The notes under the pieces were generated by a model. The model saw only the letters and a program-made list of their open reading frames with translations, made no database searches and had not been told where the DNA came from. DNA of 64,000 nucleotides from the NCBI GenBank assembly GCA_028097945.1, contig JAOHFJ010000002.1:1-64000 (forward strand). Direction: 5' to 3'. How positions within the stretch are numbered: position 1 is the stretch's first letter; the number at the start of each line of letters is the position of its first letter. This DNA comes from Candidatus Pelagibacter sp. (lineage in GTDB: Bacteria > Pseudomonadota > Alphaproteobacteria > Pelagibacterales > Pelagibacteraceae). The translations under genes and the position numbers were made by a program. This document shows positions 8,712 through 17,697 of the stretch, one piece after another.

Positions 8712-10265
8712 TTAAAAGAAGCCTAATTTTTTCTCACTGTAAGACACGTGCAAATTCTTTACTTGTCTGTAATGATTTAACATCATTTTGTGAGTTTCTC
8801 TTCCGATACCAGATTGTTTGTATCCGCCAAATGCAGCATGAGCTGGGTATGCATGATAACAGTTTGTCCAAACTCTACCTGCTTGTATACCTCTACCCAT
8901 TCTGTATGCAACGTTACCATCTCTAGTCCAAACACCTGCTCCTAATCCGTAAAGAGTATCATTAGCTATCTCTAATGCTTCTTTCTCATCTTTAAACTTA
9001 GTAACTGATACTACAGGTCCAAAGATTTCCTCTTGGAATATTCGCATGTCGTTTTTGCCTTCAAAGATAGTTGGTTGGATATAGTTTCCTTTTTCTAATC
9101 CACTATTAATTTTAGCTGCACTACCACCACATAGAACTTTGGCACCCTCTTTCTTACCTAATTCTAAGTAAGATTTAATTTTTTCCATTTGTTCTAGTGA
9201 AGCCTGAGCTCCAATCATAGTTTCCATTTTTAAAGGATTGTCTTGTTTAACAGCTTTTGTTCTTGCAATGGCTCTTTCCATGAATTTATCGTAAATAGAT
9301 TCTTGGATCAAAGCTCTACTTGGGCAAGTACAAACTTCTCCTTGGTTAAGCGTAAACATAGCAAAACCTTCTAAACATTTGTCAAAGAAGTCGTCATCTT
9401 TAGCCAAAACATCTTCAAAGAAAATGTTTGGTGATTTACCACCTAATTCTAAAGTAATTGGAATTAGGTTTTGAGATGCGTACTGCATAATCAAACGTCC
9501 AGTAGTAGTTTCACCGGTGAAAGCTATCTTCTTAATTCTTTTAGAAGACGCTAATGGTTTACCTGCTTCGAGACCATATCCACTAACAATGTTTAAAACA
9601 CCTGCTGGTAATAGATCTCCAATCAGTTCCATTAACAACATAATTGATGCCGGTGTTTGTTCAGCTGGTTTTAATACAACACAGTTTCCCGCAGCCAAAG
9701 CTGGTGCAAGTTTCCATGTAGCCATTAATAGTGGAAAGTTCCAAGGTATGATCTGACCTACAACACCTAAAGGTTCAGGTATGTGGTAAGAATATTCACT
9801 ATTGCTTATTTCTGCAACTGAACCTTCCTCTGCTCTTATTACTCCTGCAAAATATCTCCAATGATCAACTACCAAAGGTAGGTCCGCTGCCATACATTCA
9901 CGTATCGGCTTACCATTATCTAAACATTCTGCTGTTGCTAAAAGATTTAGATTTTTTTCAATAACATCTGCAATTTTTAAAAGAATATTCGATCTTTCTC
10001 CAATTGATGTTGTTCCCCATGCAGGAAATGCTGCGTGCGCTGCATCTAATGCAAAATCTACATCTTTTTCATTCGATCTTGGCACCTTACAGATAACTTC
10101 ATTAGTGATAGGAGAAGTATTATCAAAATACTTTCCAGATTTAGGTTCTACAAATTTTCCGTTAATGTAGTTTCCATATTTAGCTTTAAATGGAAATTTA
10201 ACCTTCAAATGAGAGGTATCTAAAGAAGATGACACTTTCGAGCTTGTTGCTTGTTGTGTACTCAT
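8712..10265 (-). CDS. NAD(P)-dependent aldehyde dehydrogenase, AldB/ExaC-like
   Basis: Oxidises an aldehyde to its carboxylic acid. The subgroup signature with catalytic Cys is GEVCTCPSR and the general base Glu is in [19 protein letters not shown] (cofactor loop) and the IPWNFPL block are also present. These resemble acetaldehyde/short-chain dehydrogenases of the AldB/ExaC group, but the substrate cannot be read from sequence. I place the start at the ATG ending at 10265 (MSTQQ, 517 residues) because AAGGGGG lies six to seven bases upstream; a longer frame begins at 10301 without such a site. DUF779 follows in the same operon, and a repeat-rich leader precedes it. Confidence 0.95.
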   Translation of the reverse strand: MSTQQATSSKVSSSLDTSHLKVKFPFKAKYGNYINGKFVEPKSGKYFDNTSPITNEVICKVPRSNEKDVDFALDAAHAAFPAWGTTSIGERSNILLKIADVIEKNLNLLATAECLDNGKPIRECMAADLPLVVDHWRYFAGVIRAEEGSVAEISNSEYSYHIPEPLGVVGQIIPWNFPLLMATWKLAPALAAGNCVVLKPAEQTPASIMLLMELIGDLLPAGVLNIVSGYGLEAGKPLASSKRIKKIAFTGETTTGRLIMQYASQNLIPITLELGGKSPNIFFEDVLAKDDDFFDKCLEGFAMFTLNQGEVCTCPSRALIQESIYDKFMERAIARTKAVKQDNPLKMETMIGAQASLEQMEKIKSYLELGKKEGAKVLCGGSAAKINSGLEKGNYIQPTIFEGKNDMRIFQEEIFGPVVSVTKFKDEKEALEIANDTLYGLGAGVWTRDGNVAYRMGRGIQAGRVWTNCYHAYPAHAAFGGYKQSGIGRETHKMMLNHYRQVKNLHVSYSEKKLGFF

Positions 10266-10331
10266 TTTTCCCCCTTTTGTTCTTTTGATAATTAGAACCA
10301 ATCTGAACTAAGTTGTCCATGGTTTTTTTAG

Positions 10332-10414
10332 TCCCGTTTCACGCGAACTACTAAATATTGATTTGATCAATTCTGAGTTGTTTTGGGAAACGGGAAGCAA
10401 TGAACTTCCCGTTT
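10332..10414 (-). other. Leader with alternative hairpins between recA and aldehyde dehydrogenase
   Basis: Three copies of one 8-mer occur here: TCCCGTTT at 10332-10339 and 10407-10414, and its reverse complement at 10388-10395. The inner pair extends to a perfect 10-bp stem (AAACGGGAAG with CTTCCCGTTT, 10388-10414, 7-base loop). The middle copy could instead pair with the far copy across about 48 bases, so the two structures exclude each other. The local hairpin may be a weak recA terminator (it lacks a good U-run); the alternative pairing resembles an attenuator for the dehydrogenase gene. The function is inferred. Confidence 0.45.
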
Positions 10415-10432
10415 AAAATGATGGCAGAGGAA

Positions 10433-11536
10433 TTACTCTTCCTCTTTTTTATCGCTAATTTTTTCGTTTGAAGAAGGGTTTCCTTCTAACTCTTTAGTAA
10501 TTGCAGATGCCTGATCTCTAATGATTTTCTCAATTTCTGCCGCTACGTTAGGGTTCTTTTGAAGATAGACTTTTGCATTTTCTCTACCTTGTCCAATCTT
10601 CTCACCCTTATATGCATACCAAGCTCCAGATTTTTCTACTACTCCAGCTTTGGCACCAAGATCAATTAATTCTCCTAATTTACTGATCCCTTTTCCGTAC
10701 ATTAAATCAAATTCAACGACTTTAAATGGTGGAGCAACTTTGTTTTTAATTACTTTTACTCTTGTTGAGTTACCAATGATTTGATCTTTTTCTTTAATTG
10801 CACCTATTCTTCTAATATCCATTCGTACAGATGAATAAAATTTTAGAGCGTTTCCGCCAGATGTTGTTTCAGGATTCCCAAACATAACACCTATTTTCAT
10901 TCTGATTTGGTTAATGAATATCACCATTGTATTTGATTTAGATACTGAACCAGTTAACTTTCTTAATGCTTGGCTCATAAGTCTTGATTGTAGGCCAACA
11001 TGATGGTCTCCCATTTCACCTTCTAATTCGGCTTTTGGTGTTAATGCTGCAACAGAATCCACTACTAAAACTGAAATTGAACCAGATTTAATTAATGTAT
11101 CGGTTATTTCTAAAGCTTGTTCGCCTGTATCTGGCTGTGAAATCAGCAATTCCTCGGTCTTAACACCTAGTTTTTTAGCATAAATTGGATCCAAAGCATG
11201 CTCTGCATCAACAAATGCGCATATACCACCTGCTTTTTGGGCCTCTGCTACTACTTGAAGGGCTAATGTTGTTTTACCTGAAGATTCAGGACCGTAAATT
11301 TCAATAATCCTTCCTTTTGGTAAGCCTCCAATCCCTAATGCTAAATCTAAGCTCAGAGAGCCTGTTGAAACAGCTTCAATATCTAATGCTTGCTGCTGAC
11401 CTAACCTCATTACTGAACCTTTTCCGAAATTTTGGTCTATTTGGCTAATAGCAGCATCTAAAGACTTGTTTTTCTCCTTTAATTCTTTTTCTTTTTTATC
11501 GTCTGATTTCACGATTTTTAAGTTATTTTTTGTCAT
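10433..11536 (-). CDS. recA: Recombinase RecA
   Basis: DNA strand-exchange ATPase and SOS co-protease. 367 residues with the expected signatures: GKGSVMRLG near the N-terminus, Walker [10 protein letters not shown], Walker B region [10 protein letters not shown], loop L1 [10 protein letters not shown], and the L2 entry [21 protein letters not shown]. The Lys/Glu-rich acidic tail is normal. It follows the tolC-like gene on the same strand across 89 bases that contain a 14-base palindrome possibly serving as an operator. A strong hairpin follows the stop codon. Confidence 0.98.
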   Translation of the reverse strand: MTKNNLKIVKSDDKKEKELKEKNKSLDAAISQIDQNFGKGSVMRLGQQQALDIEAVSTGSLSLDLALGIGGLPKGRIIEIYGPESSGKTTLALQVVAEAQKAGGICAFVDAEHALDPIYAKKLGVKTEELLISQPDTGEQALEITDTLIKSGSISVLVVDSVAALTPKAELEGEMGDHHVGLQSRLMSQALRKLTGSVSKSNTMVIFINQIRMKIGVMFGNPETTSGGNALKFYSSVRMDIRRIGAIKEKDQIIGNSTRVKVIKNKVAPPFKVVEFDLMYGKGISKLGELIDLGAKAGVVEKSGAWYAYKGEKIGQGRENAKVYLQKNPNVAAEIEKIIRDQASAITKELEGNPSSNEKISDKKEEE

Positions 11537-11571
11537 TTTTTATCCTTTTTTGTTATTCGAATCGTTAAGAT

Positions 11572-11585
11572 AAATGTACACATTT
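11572..11585 (-). promoter_or_regulatory. Palindrome upstream of recA, possible repressor site
   Basis: AAATGTACACATTT has perfect 6-base inverted arms around AC, 36-49 bases before the recA start, where an operator would be expected. It does not match the GTTC-N7-GTTC alphaproteobacterial LexA box nor the E. coli CTGT-N8-ACAG box, and no lexA gene is in the window. It is therefore only a candidate regulatory element chosen by position and symmetry. Confidence 0.3.
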
Positions 11586-11625
11586 TGTTCTTTTTATCAA
11601 GAATTTAAAATTTAGCTAAAATCAG

Positions 11626-12915
11626 CTATTTAATTGATTTTATAGACAGTGTTCCTAGCTCCTTGGCCAGCTCAAATTGAGATACGATGAAATCCCTTTC
11701 AGATTTGGCAAATGTGATTCTAGCATCTAAGAGCAAGCTTCTCGATTGAATGAGCTCGAGAGTAGTTCTTGTATTTCCAGAGTCGTACTCTAAAGTAATG
11801 CCTTCATTAGCAATTTCAGCTGCTTTTAATTGTGCTTTAGTTGCCTCTAGAACACTTTTGGAAGATTGATAATTAGACCATGAATTATATATTTTAGTGT
11901 TAATTTTATTTTTTGTATCTTGAAATATTAATTGAAATCTTTCTTTGTTAAATGAAGATTTTTTAATTGATGAAATATTTTCTCCACCTTTGATTAAAGG
12001 CCATTTAATGGTTGCTTTAATAGTTTCTTCGTCAGTCTCGTCTATGGTTGAACTAAAGTCACTATTTTCAGACTTTGAGTAATTAAGAGAAGCCGATGGA
12101 GATAACCTTGCTCTTTCAATATTTAAATCTTTTACTGCTATTTCATAGTCTAATTTAGAAATTAAGAGATCTACATTGTTAATTTTACCCAATTCAAGGG
12201 ATTCATTTAAAGAATTTGGTAACATTAATGTTACTATATCTTTTAAGTCTTTTGTATCAGGAGATTTTTCTCTAGTAACTCTCTCAAAATTTGTCTTTGT
12301 GACTAACAACTCAGTTTTAGCTTTGATTAAATTAGCTCTAGCTTTAGCTAAAGAAGACTCTGATTGGGCTAAATCAGTAAGGGTAATTTCTCCTTTTTGA
12401 AGTCTAGCGCTGTCTGAGTCTACTTGTCTTTCAAATAAATTTACATTTGATAAGTTAAATTCTTCATTTTTAAACTTAAAAATTAAATCAAAATATGCTG
12501 AGGTAGCATCTAATATAGTTTGCTGCTCTGCTTTTATAAGTGACAAATTAGCTTTTTGTGTTTCAAGTTCCGATTTTTTAAATGTATTCAAACCTTTGAA
12601 CCCAGAAAAAATTTTCTGTTCAATAGATATTTTTTTTCTCTCTGTATCCAAATTAGTGTCCGCTAGATTAGTTCCACTTTGATTGATACGATTTGTTGAA
12701 GAAGTGCTTGTTTGATCTCCTGAAAGAGTGACGCTTGGTAAAAACTCACTTCTTGAAATATTTTTACTTTGCTTTGAAGACTCAAAATTTTTTCTCTCAG
12801 CATTCAATTGTAAATTATTAGATAAAGCTTTTTGAATATAAAATTTTAAATCACCTTGTGCTTGAAGATAATTTGAGAAAAATAATAAATAAAATATTAA
12901 TATATATTTTTTCAT
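11626..12915 (-). CDS. TolC-family outer membrane efflux protein
   Basis: 429 residues with a Sec signal peptide (hydrophobic 4-18, ending QAQG). It has the repeated layout of outer membrane efflux proteins: two homologous halves of long helices and strands, seen as FLPSVTLSGD (about 59-68) and again LSPSASLNYSKS (about 273-284), and a C-terminal SRSLLLDARITFAKSERDFIVSQFEL. It would form the outer-membrane channel for a type I secretion or RND pump; no inner-membrane partner is adjacent. Start lies directly against the stop of the kinase gene upstream (no gap), so the two are likely co-transcribed. Confidence 0.9.
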   Translation of the reverse strand: MKKYILIFYLLFFSNYLQAQGDLKFYIQKALSNNLQLNAERKNFESSKQSKNISRSEFLPSVTLSGDQTSTSSTNRINQSGTNLADTNLDTERKKISIEQKIFSGFKGLNTFKKSELETQKANLSLIKAEQQTILDATSAYFDLIFKFKNEEFNLSNVNLFERQVDSDSARLQKGEITLTDLAQSESSLAKARANLIKAKTELLVTKTNFERVTREKSPDTKDLKDIVTLMLPNSLNESLELGKINNVDLLISKLDYEIAVKDLNIERARLSPSASLNYSKSENSDFSSTIDETDEETIKATIKWPLIKGGENISSIKKSSFNKERFQLIFQDTKNKINTKIYNSWSNYQSSKSVLEATKAQLKAAEIANEGITLEYDSGNTRTTLELIQSRSLLLDARITFAKSERDFIVSQFELAKELGTLSIKSIK

Positions 12916-13833
12916 TTAATTAAATTTTATTGATTTTAGTCTATGTTTTTTATCAATGCCTATTACTACATCAGCTTTTTTTGAAAGGATTTTTATCATA
13001 TTTTTTGTAATTCTCTCGTAGAACATAACGAAATTTTCTATTTGCTTATCGTTCATAGTTTTGTTTCCCTTGCTAGTAATTCTTAATTTTTTTTCTTGCA
13101 ATAATCTCCATTTAAAAACATATTTAAAACTCGGTACTTTTAAAAAAATTAATTTGTCAATTAAATTAAAAATTTTTTTATAACTCCTCTTAAGTTCTAA
13201 ATTTACCTTTTGCCTCCAAATTTTTTTATTATCTTTTAGTTTTTCTAGTTTATTTATTGGTGAATTTAAATCTTTATTTTTTTGTGCTGTAGCACCCACA
13301 CACCATCCCTCAAAAATAACAATATTAGGTTTTTTTTTAACTTTTAACCATTTGTTTTTTTTCGACCTATCATCAATAGATTTATCAAATTTAGGTATGT
13401 TTATTTTTTTGAAATTGTTAATTTTTAACATTTTTAAACATCGAAACAACATTTTAGTATCGTGGGTTCCTGGGACACCCCTTGTCAGAAATAAATTACT
13501 TATTTTTCGTGACATTTTTTTTCGTTCTTTTAATGTTTTATAAAAATCGTCAATTGAAAATATTACTGTCTCCAGATTGTAGGCCTCTTTTAAAATAATT
13601 TTTAGAATATTTGAAATTGTCGATTTACCAGTTCCCTGACCGCCGGTTAAACCTATTATTTTAGTTTGTTTTTTAAATGTATAATCATTTTTTATCATTT
13701 TGCTCATGGGTAAGTAGAATCTATTTAACTGCCCTAGTTTATCTCGGAAAGGCTCAGACATAACCTCTTGTGAACTAAGAAATTTTAAATATTTTTTTTT
13801 CACTTTTTGATAATTAAATCGTTTATCTTCCAT
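12916..13833 (-). CDS. P-loop kinase, D-glycerate 3-kinase-like
   Basis: 305 residues. The Walker A loop GGQGTGKST is at about 64-72, followed by the kinase motif VIFSIDDFYKT, RGVPGTHD, and a Walker B-like IVIFEGWCVG near 175. This order matches the predicted-kinase family that includes plant GLYK and yeast Tda10, which phosphorylate D-glycerate or act as related small-molecule kinases. The likely role is glycerate to phosphoglycerate, feeding the lower glycolytic/gluconeogenic arm. It is 4 bases downstream of the GFA gene and abuts the TolC-family gene. Family membership is good; the substrate is inferred. Confidence 0.8.
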   Translation of the reverse strand: MEDKRFNYQKVKKKYLKFLSSQEVMSEPFRDKLGQLNRFYLPMSKMIKNDYTFKKQTKIIGLTGGQGTGKSTISNILKIILKEAYNLETVIFSIDDFYKTLKERKKMSRKISNLFLTRGVPGTHDTKMLFRCLKMLKINNFKKINIPKFDKSIDDRSKKNKWLKVKKKPNIVIFEGWCVGATAQKNKDLNSPINKLEKLKDNKKIWRQKVNLELKRSYKKIFNLIDKLIFLKVPSFKYVFKWRLLQEKKLRITSKGNKTMNDKQIENFVMFYERITKNMIKILSKKADVVIGIDKKHRLKSIKFN

Positions 13834-13837
13834 TTTT

Positions 13838-14200
13838 TTATTTCTTATCTAATGGATGATTATAACCATCATTTATAGCAATATTTTCAATATCAAAAGT
13901 ATCTATTTCATCTACGCAGCCTAAATTGAAACCCGTCATCGCTGGATTAGATCTAGGGTTATGATGCGTATAAATTCCACATATCGAACAAAAATAATGT
14001 TTCGCAACCTTGGTGTGAAATTGATAAAGTTTTAATTTATCTGTTCCTTTAGTAATTTTAAAATCCTCATTTTTAACCATAGCCATTACTGCTCCTTTTC
14101 TTTTACAAAGTGAACAATTGCAGCGTAAAAATTTTTCTAATTTATCTGGTGCATTTATTTTTGCTTCTACAGCACCGCAATGACATTTTAATAATTTCAT
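13838..14200 (-). CDS. GFA (DUF636) family zinc protein
   Basis: 120 residues with the zinc-ligand pattern of the GFA fold: CHC near residues 6-8, CNCSLC near 27-32 and CSIC near 70-74, plus the conserved GAV and FNLGCVD segments. The family is named for glutathione-dependent formaldehyde-activating enzyme, but most members have no proven reaction and some only bind glutathione. Forms a tight pair with the glycerate-kinase-like gene. The 130 bases upstream (14201-14330) show no convincing promoter, hairpin or small gene. Confidence 0.85.
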   Translation of the reverse strand: MKLLKCHCGAVEAKINAPDKLEKFLRCNCSLCKRKGAVMAMVKNEDFKITKGTDKLKLYQFHTKVAKHYFCSICGIYTHHNPRSNPAMTGFNLGCVDEIDTFDIENIAINDGYNHPLDKK

Positions 14201-14330
14201 ATTTCTGTTTTTTTTAAAAATAATTTCACATTACGCATCTTTGATCTTGTCCACAATATAGCAAAATCTCATATAAATGTTCACGTTTTGATTCCTTTTT
14301 GATTCTATTTGAGACTCTTATTACAACTTT

Positions 14331-15203
14331 TTAGTGTGAAATCTTTTTAACATTATCAAGATTATTATGACTGTTAAGTAAATCTTTTTCCCGTTCTCTT
14401 AGAGAAATTATAAAAATTATAAGATTAAAAATCACAATTAAAACTTGAGATAACGTGGTAAAATTTCCTAGATATGCATTTAAATATGCTAATGCGATTA
14501 GCATTATAGTTGATCTCAGAAACACATTGTATTTAAAAACAGCAATAATTGACAGTGAATGAATTATTAGTTTTAATAGAGACATTTGAGATGGACCAAA
14601 ATATCTTAATCCTCTGATCGAGTTGATTTCGTTTAAAGGTTTTAAATTTTTTTTAACACTTCCTGAAAAGCTGCTCCACAAACTAGCTTTTGAATGAAGT
14701 TTTTCTACATCATCCCTAGTGAGTATACTGTAGTTTCCAAAATTTATATTTTTTCCGGTGAATATAAAGGTTATAAGTTTATGTATTTGATATAGAGATT
14801 GAAAAAAAAATCCTTCAGATCTTTTAATTCTCTTTGCTACAACTGATAAATTTGGATTTTCTTTTATTTTTTTAACTAAGTCTTTGATTTCTTCTGGTTT
14901 ATCTTCTCCATCTCCATCCATTAAAATTAAATTATCAAATTTTTTATTTTGAAAAATATATCGTATACCAAATGCATTGCACCTTGCATGGCCTCTATTC
15001 TCTCTCATATTTAAAAGCTCTATTGAGTTTAAATTACTTGGTTTGTACAACTCTGGTGGTTTAATTGTTGAGGCATCATTAACGATCAAACACTCAAAAT
15101 TAATATCATTAAAGAATTTTATATTTTTATTAATCTCAGTAAGGAGTTTATTTAATGACTCCCAATCATTATATACAGGTATTAAAATAATTATTTTCTT
15201 CAT
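14331..15203 (-). CDS. Family 2 glycosyltransferase with C-terminal membrane segments
   Basis: GT-A fold glycosyltransferase of the DPM/undecaprenyl-phosphate sugar transferase type. It begins KKIIILIPVYNDWESL, then LIVNDAS (nucleotide binding), NRGHA and NLILMDGDGEDKPEEI with the metal-binding Asp motif. The last 90 residues hold two to three hydrophobic helices. I choose the ATG at 15203 (290 residues) because the motif starts right there and it overlaps the GT39 stop as ATGA; a longer frame to 15260 lies inside that gene. Probably loads a lipid carrier with a sugar used by the GT39 enzyme encoded just upstream. Confidence 0.9.
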   Translation of the reverse strand: MKKIIILIPVYNDWESLNKLLTEINKNIKFFNDINFECLIVNDASTIKPPELYKPSNLNSIELLNMRENRGHARCNAFGIRYIFQNKKFDNLILMDGDGEDKPEEIKDLVKKIKENPNLSVVAKRIKRSEGFFFQSLYQIHKLITFIFTGKNINFGNYSILTRDDVEKLHSKASLWSSFSGSVKKNLKPLNEINSIRGLRYFGPSQMSLLKLIIHSLSIIAVFKYNVFLRSTIMLIALAYLNAYLGNFTTLSQVLIVIFNLIIFIISLREREKDLLNSHNNLDNVKKISH

Positions 15204-16573
15204 CTTTTTCCTATCATGCAATAACCAACTGGTTTTATTGTGCCAAATACTCCAGGACATATTTTTTTAAGAATTTTTGGATTTCCAGCATAAATAACAC
15301 CTTTATCTTCTGTTATATTTGCGGTTTTATTTTTTAAATCATTTACCCAAGTTGGTCTTGAATATAAATGGTAAGATAAATTACCAGCAGACCATTCGTC
15401 ACCAATAACAATTTTTATTTCATTGATAAAATTATCATCCCATTTATTCTGGACTAACCTGGCAATTTCTTTGCCTGGATAATCAGTTCTTTTTTTTTCA
15501 TCTGCTAAAGAAACCGTCAAGTAAGCTACAGGTGATAAAATAAATAAAAATAAAAATGAATAGTAAAATCTTTTAATTTTTTTAAAATCAATAAAATTTT
15601 TAAAAATAAATAAAAATAAAGTTCCAAAAAATAAATAAAAAGGTGTCATCCACATAGTTCTAATTTTCGCGCCCGATAGTAATGAGGTTACAAACATTAA
15701 TAATATTGGAATTATAGTAATAAAAAGTAAAAAAATAATCCTTTTGTCTTTTGTGTTTATTTTTAATTTCAATTTTCTTAGAATTGTAAAAATCATTAAA
15801 AAAAATGGTATTAATATAATTATTTGCTTAATCATAAGTTCAACCGGATTTTTAAAATGATTAATTATGTGTAGTCCTGAAATATCAGATCTGTTAAGGC
15901 CATAAAAAATTGTTACAAAGTTGTTTTCAAACAGCCAAATGAAATGCGGAATAAGTATAATTAGAGAAATAAAAATTGATAAAAAATATCCCTTCAAAGA
16001 TTTATGATATTTTTTGAAGTTTAAGATAAAAAAAATAAATAACGATATTAAAATATAGATAAATAAATATTTTGATAAAAAACCTAATGCAGAAAAAACA
16101 CCAAATAATATCCAATCTATATTTTTGTTAAAATTTAAACTTTTCCAAAAAAAATACACTGATAGTGCCCAGAAAGGTAATTGACTTATATTTACGTTAA
16201 ATTCTGGAGTTGTAAAATTATAAAAGTAAATTCCTACAAGTGATAAAACTGATAACAAAGAATATGTTTTATCCTTAAACAACTCATTAGAAAGTTTCCA
16301 TACAAAGAAAAAAGATGTCACAACAAAAATTTGACTTAAAAGATAATACGCCCAATCGTTATTACCAAATATCTTAAAAAAAAATTCAACAGCAAATGCG
16401 CTTAATGGCGGATGTTTGTTAAAACCCCAATCCAAATTGCTGCCCCAAGCTAAAGCCTCAATGGTATCTAACGGTAAATTTTTATTTGATAGTGAGGGTA
16501 TTAATGTCCACAATAACAAGTGTGAAAAAAGAAATAAATAGAATGCTTTATTTATATTTTTTTTAAGTATCAT
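15200..16573 (-). CDS. GT39/ArnT-like membrane glycosyltransferase
   Basis: 457 residues, about ten to twelve hydrophobic helices. The first periplasmic loop carries the acidic DTIEALAWG (Asp36, Glu39) followed by NKHPPLSAF, the pattern of protein O-mannosyltransferase/ArnT-type enzymes that transfer sugars from polyprenyl phosphate. The C-terminal 120 residues form a soluble periplasmic domain. The acceptor (lipid A, glycan or protein) cannot be told from sequence. Translationally coupled to the GT2 gene, so donor synthesis and transfer appear linked. Divergent from dksA across 75 bases. Confidence 0.88.
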   Translation of the reverse strand: MILKKNINKAFYLFLFSHLLLWTLIPSLSNKNLPLDTIEALAWGSNLDWGFNKHPPLSAFAVEFFFKIFGNNDWAYYLLSQIFVVTSFFFVWKLSNELFKDKTYSLLSVLSLVGIYFYNFTTPEFNVNISQLPFWALSVYFFWKSLNFNKNIDWILFGVFSALGFLSKYLFIYILISLFIFFILNFKKYHKSLKGYFLSIFISLIILIPHFIWLFENNFVTIFYGLNRSDISGLHIINHFKNPVELMIKQIIILIPFFLMIFTILRKLKLKINTKDKRIIFLLFITIIPILLMFVTSLLSGAKIRTMWMTPFYLFFGTLFLFIFKNFIDFKKIKRFYYSFLFLFILSPVAYLTVSLADEKKRTDYPGKEIARLVQNKWDDNFINEIKIVIGDEWSAGNLSYHLYSRPTWVNDLKNKTANITEDKGVIYAGNPKILKKICPGVFGTIKPVGYCMIGKR

Positions 16574-16648
16574 TTTAATAAGAAATTATTACAATTTATA
16601 AGCTATTGACACGACTAAAATCAAACATATACTCCCCAAATTCAAAAA

Positions 16649-17074
16649 ATGGTAAAAAAAACCGCTACTAAAAAAAAATACGTCCCGAGTTCCAAAGAAA
16701 AATATATGTGTGCCAAACACAAAAAATTTTTTACAGAGGAGCTATTAAGTTGGAAACGAGATATAATTAAGGCTAACAACTTAGGAAATTTGTTGAATTC
16801 TTCAGACGATAATGTCTCTTCTGCTGATATTGTTGATCAAGCTTCATCTTACACCGACAAATCGGTAGAAATGAAAGCTTTAAATAGAAGTAGAAAATTA
16901 ATTTCTAAAATCAATTCTGCTTTGCAACGTTTGAAAGAAGGCACTTATGGATTTTGTGAAGAAACTGGTGAACCTATCGGATTAAAAAGACTTATGGCCA
17001 GACCAGTCGCAACTCTTTCAATTGAGGCTCAAGAACGACATGAAAGAGATGAAAAAATATTTGTAGATGATTAA
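16649..17074 (+). CDS. dksA: RNA polymerase-binding transcription factor DksA
   Basis: 141 residues. Binds the RNA polymerase secondary channel with ppGpp. The coiled-coil tip DQAS (Asp63, Ala65) matches the Asp-x-Ala of E. coli DksA. The globular C-terminal domain reads GTYGFCEETGEPIGLKRL then ARPVATLSIEAQERHE: only one Cys (103) remains where the classical zinc finger has four, so this form is probably zinc-independent, as expected for alphaproteobacterial DksA. The stop shares TTAA with the gst stop on the opposite strand. Confidence 0.95.
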   Translation: MVKKTATKKKYVPSSKEKYMCAKHKKFFTEELLSWKRDIIKANNLGNLLNSSDDNVSSADIVDQASSYTDKSVEMKALNRSRKLISKINSALQRLKEGTYGFCEETGEPIGLKRLMARPVATLSIEAQERHERDEKIFVDD

Positions 17075-17697
17075 ACTTTAGGGATTAAGTCACCTCTGTC
17101 TAAAAGATCATATCCTCTCTTTACAGCCTCTCTTTTAGAGATTTCTTCATACCACCTTGTTAAATTCTTAAATTTTTTTAAACCAATATCATGCCAATCA
17201 TGACGGGCAATCCAAGGAAATGTTGCTATATCAGCAATAGTATAATCTTCTCCTGCTAAAAATTTTGATTGTGATAATCTTTCATCAAGCTCTTTATAAA
17301 TTCTTTCCGCGATCCTAAAGTATCTATTTTCACCAAATTCACTTTTACCGGGATTATAGTGATGGAACTGATGGTGCTGACCTAACATTGGTCCAATATA
17401 TGCCATTTGACCCATTAACCATTGATTGATAATCGTTCTTTGATTTTTGTTATAAAATTGTCCGCTTTTTTCTCCTAGATAAATCAATATAGCCCCGGAC
17501 TCAAACAAACTAGTTTTTTTGTCATGATCGATAATTACTGGAATTTTACTAAAAGGACTTAGTTTTTTAAAGTCAGGTTTAAATTGATCGTCTTTTAAAA
17601 TATTAATCTTTGTGACCTTATAATCAAATTTGATTTCCTCAAGCATTATAGAAATCTTCTTACCGTTAGGAGTATCTGCGGTAAGTAATTCAATCAT
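17071..17697 (-). CDS. Glutathione S-transferase family protein (YfcG/YghU-like)
   Basis: 208 residues with an N-terminal thioredoxin-like domain (TPNGKKISIMLEEI, SPFSKIPVI, then LFESGAILIYLGEK with the glutathione-binding Glu-Ser-Gly) and an all-helical C-terminal domain (WLMGQMAYIGPMLGQ, DYTIADIATFPW). This resembles the Nu-class disulphide-bond reductases YfcG/YghU rather than detoxifying GSTs. Last gene of ferredoxin-reductase-gst with an ATGA overlap, which suggests a redox role fed by the preceding reductase. Confidence 0.9.
   Translation of the reverse strand: MIELLTADTPNGKKISIMLEEIKFDYKVTKINILKDDQFKPDFKKLSPFSKIPVIIDHDKKTSLFESGAILIYLGEKSGQFYNKNQRTIINQWLMGQMAYIGPMLGQHHQFHHYNPGKSEFGENRYFRIAERIYKELDERLSQSKFLAGEDYTIADIATFPWIARHDWHDIGLKKFKNLTRWYEEISKREAVKRGYDLLDRGDLIPKV

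Noticed and set aside
14201..14330. Hidden small gene or regulatory RNA between GFA and GT2 genes
   Set aside because: Short, A+T-rich, without start plus ribosome site, hairpin or conserved motif.
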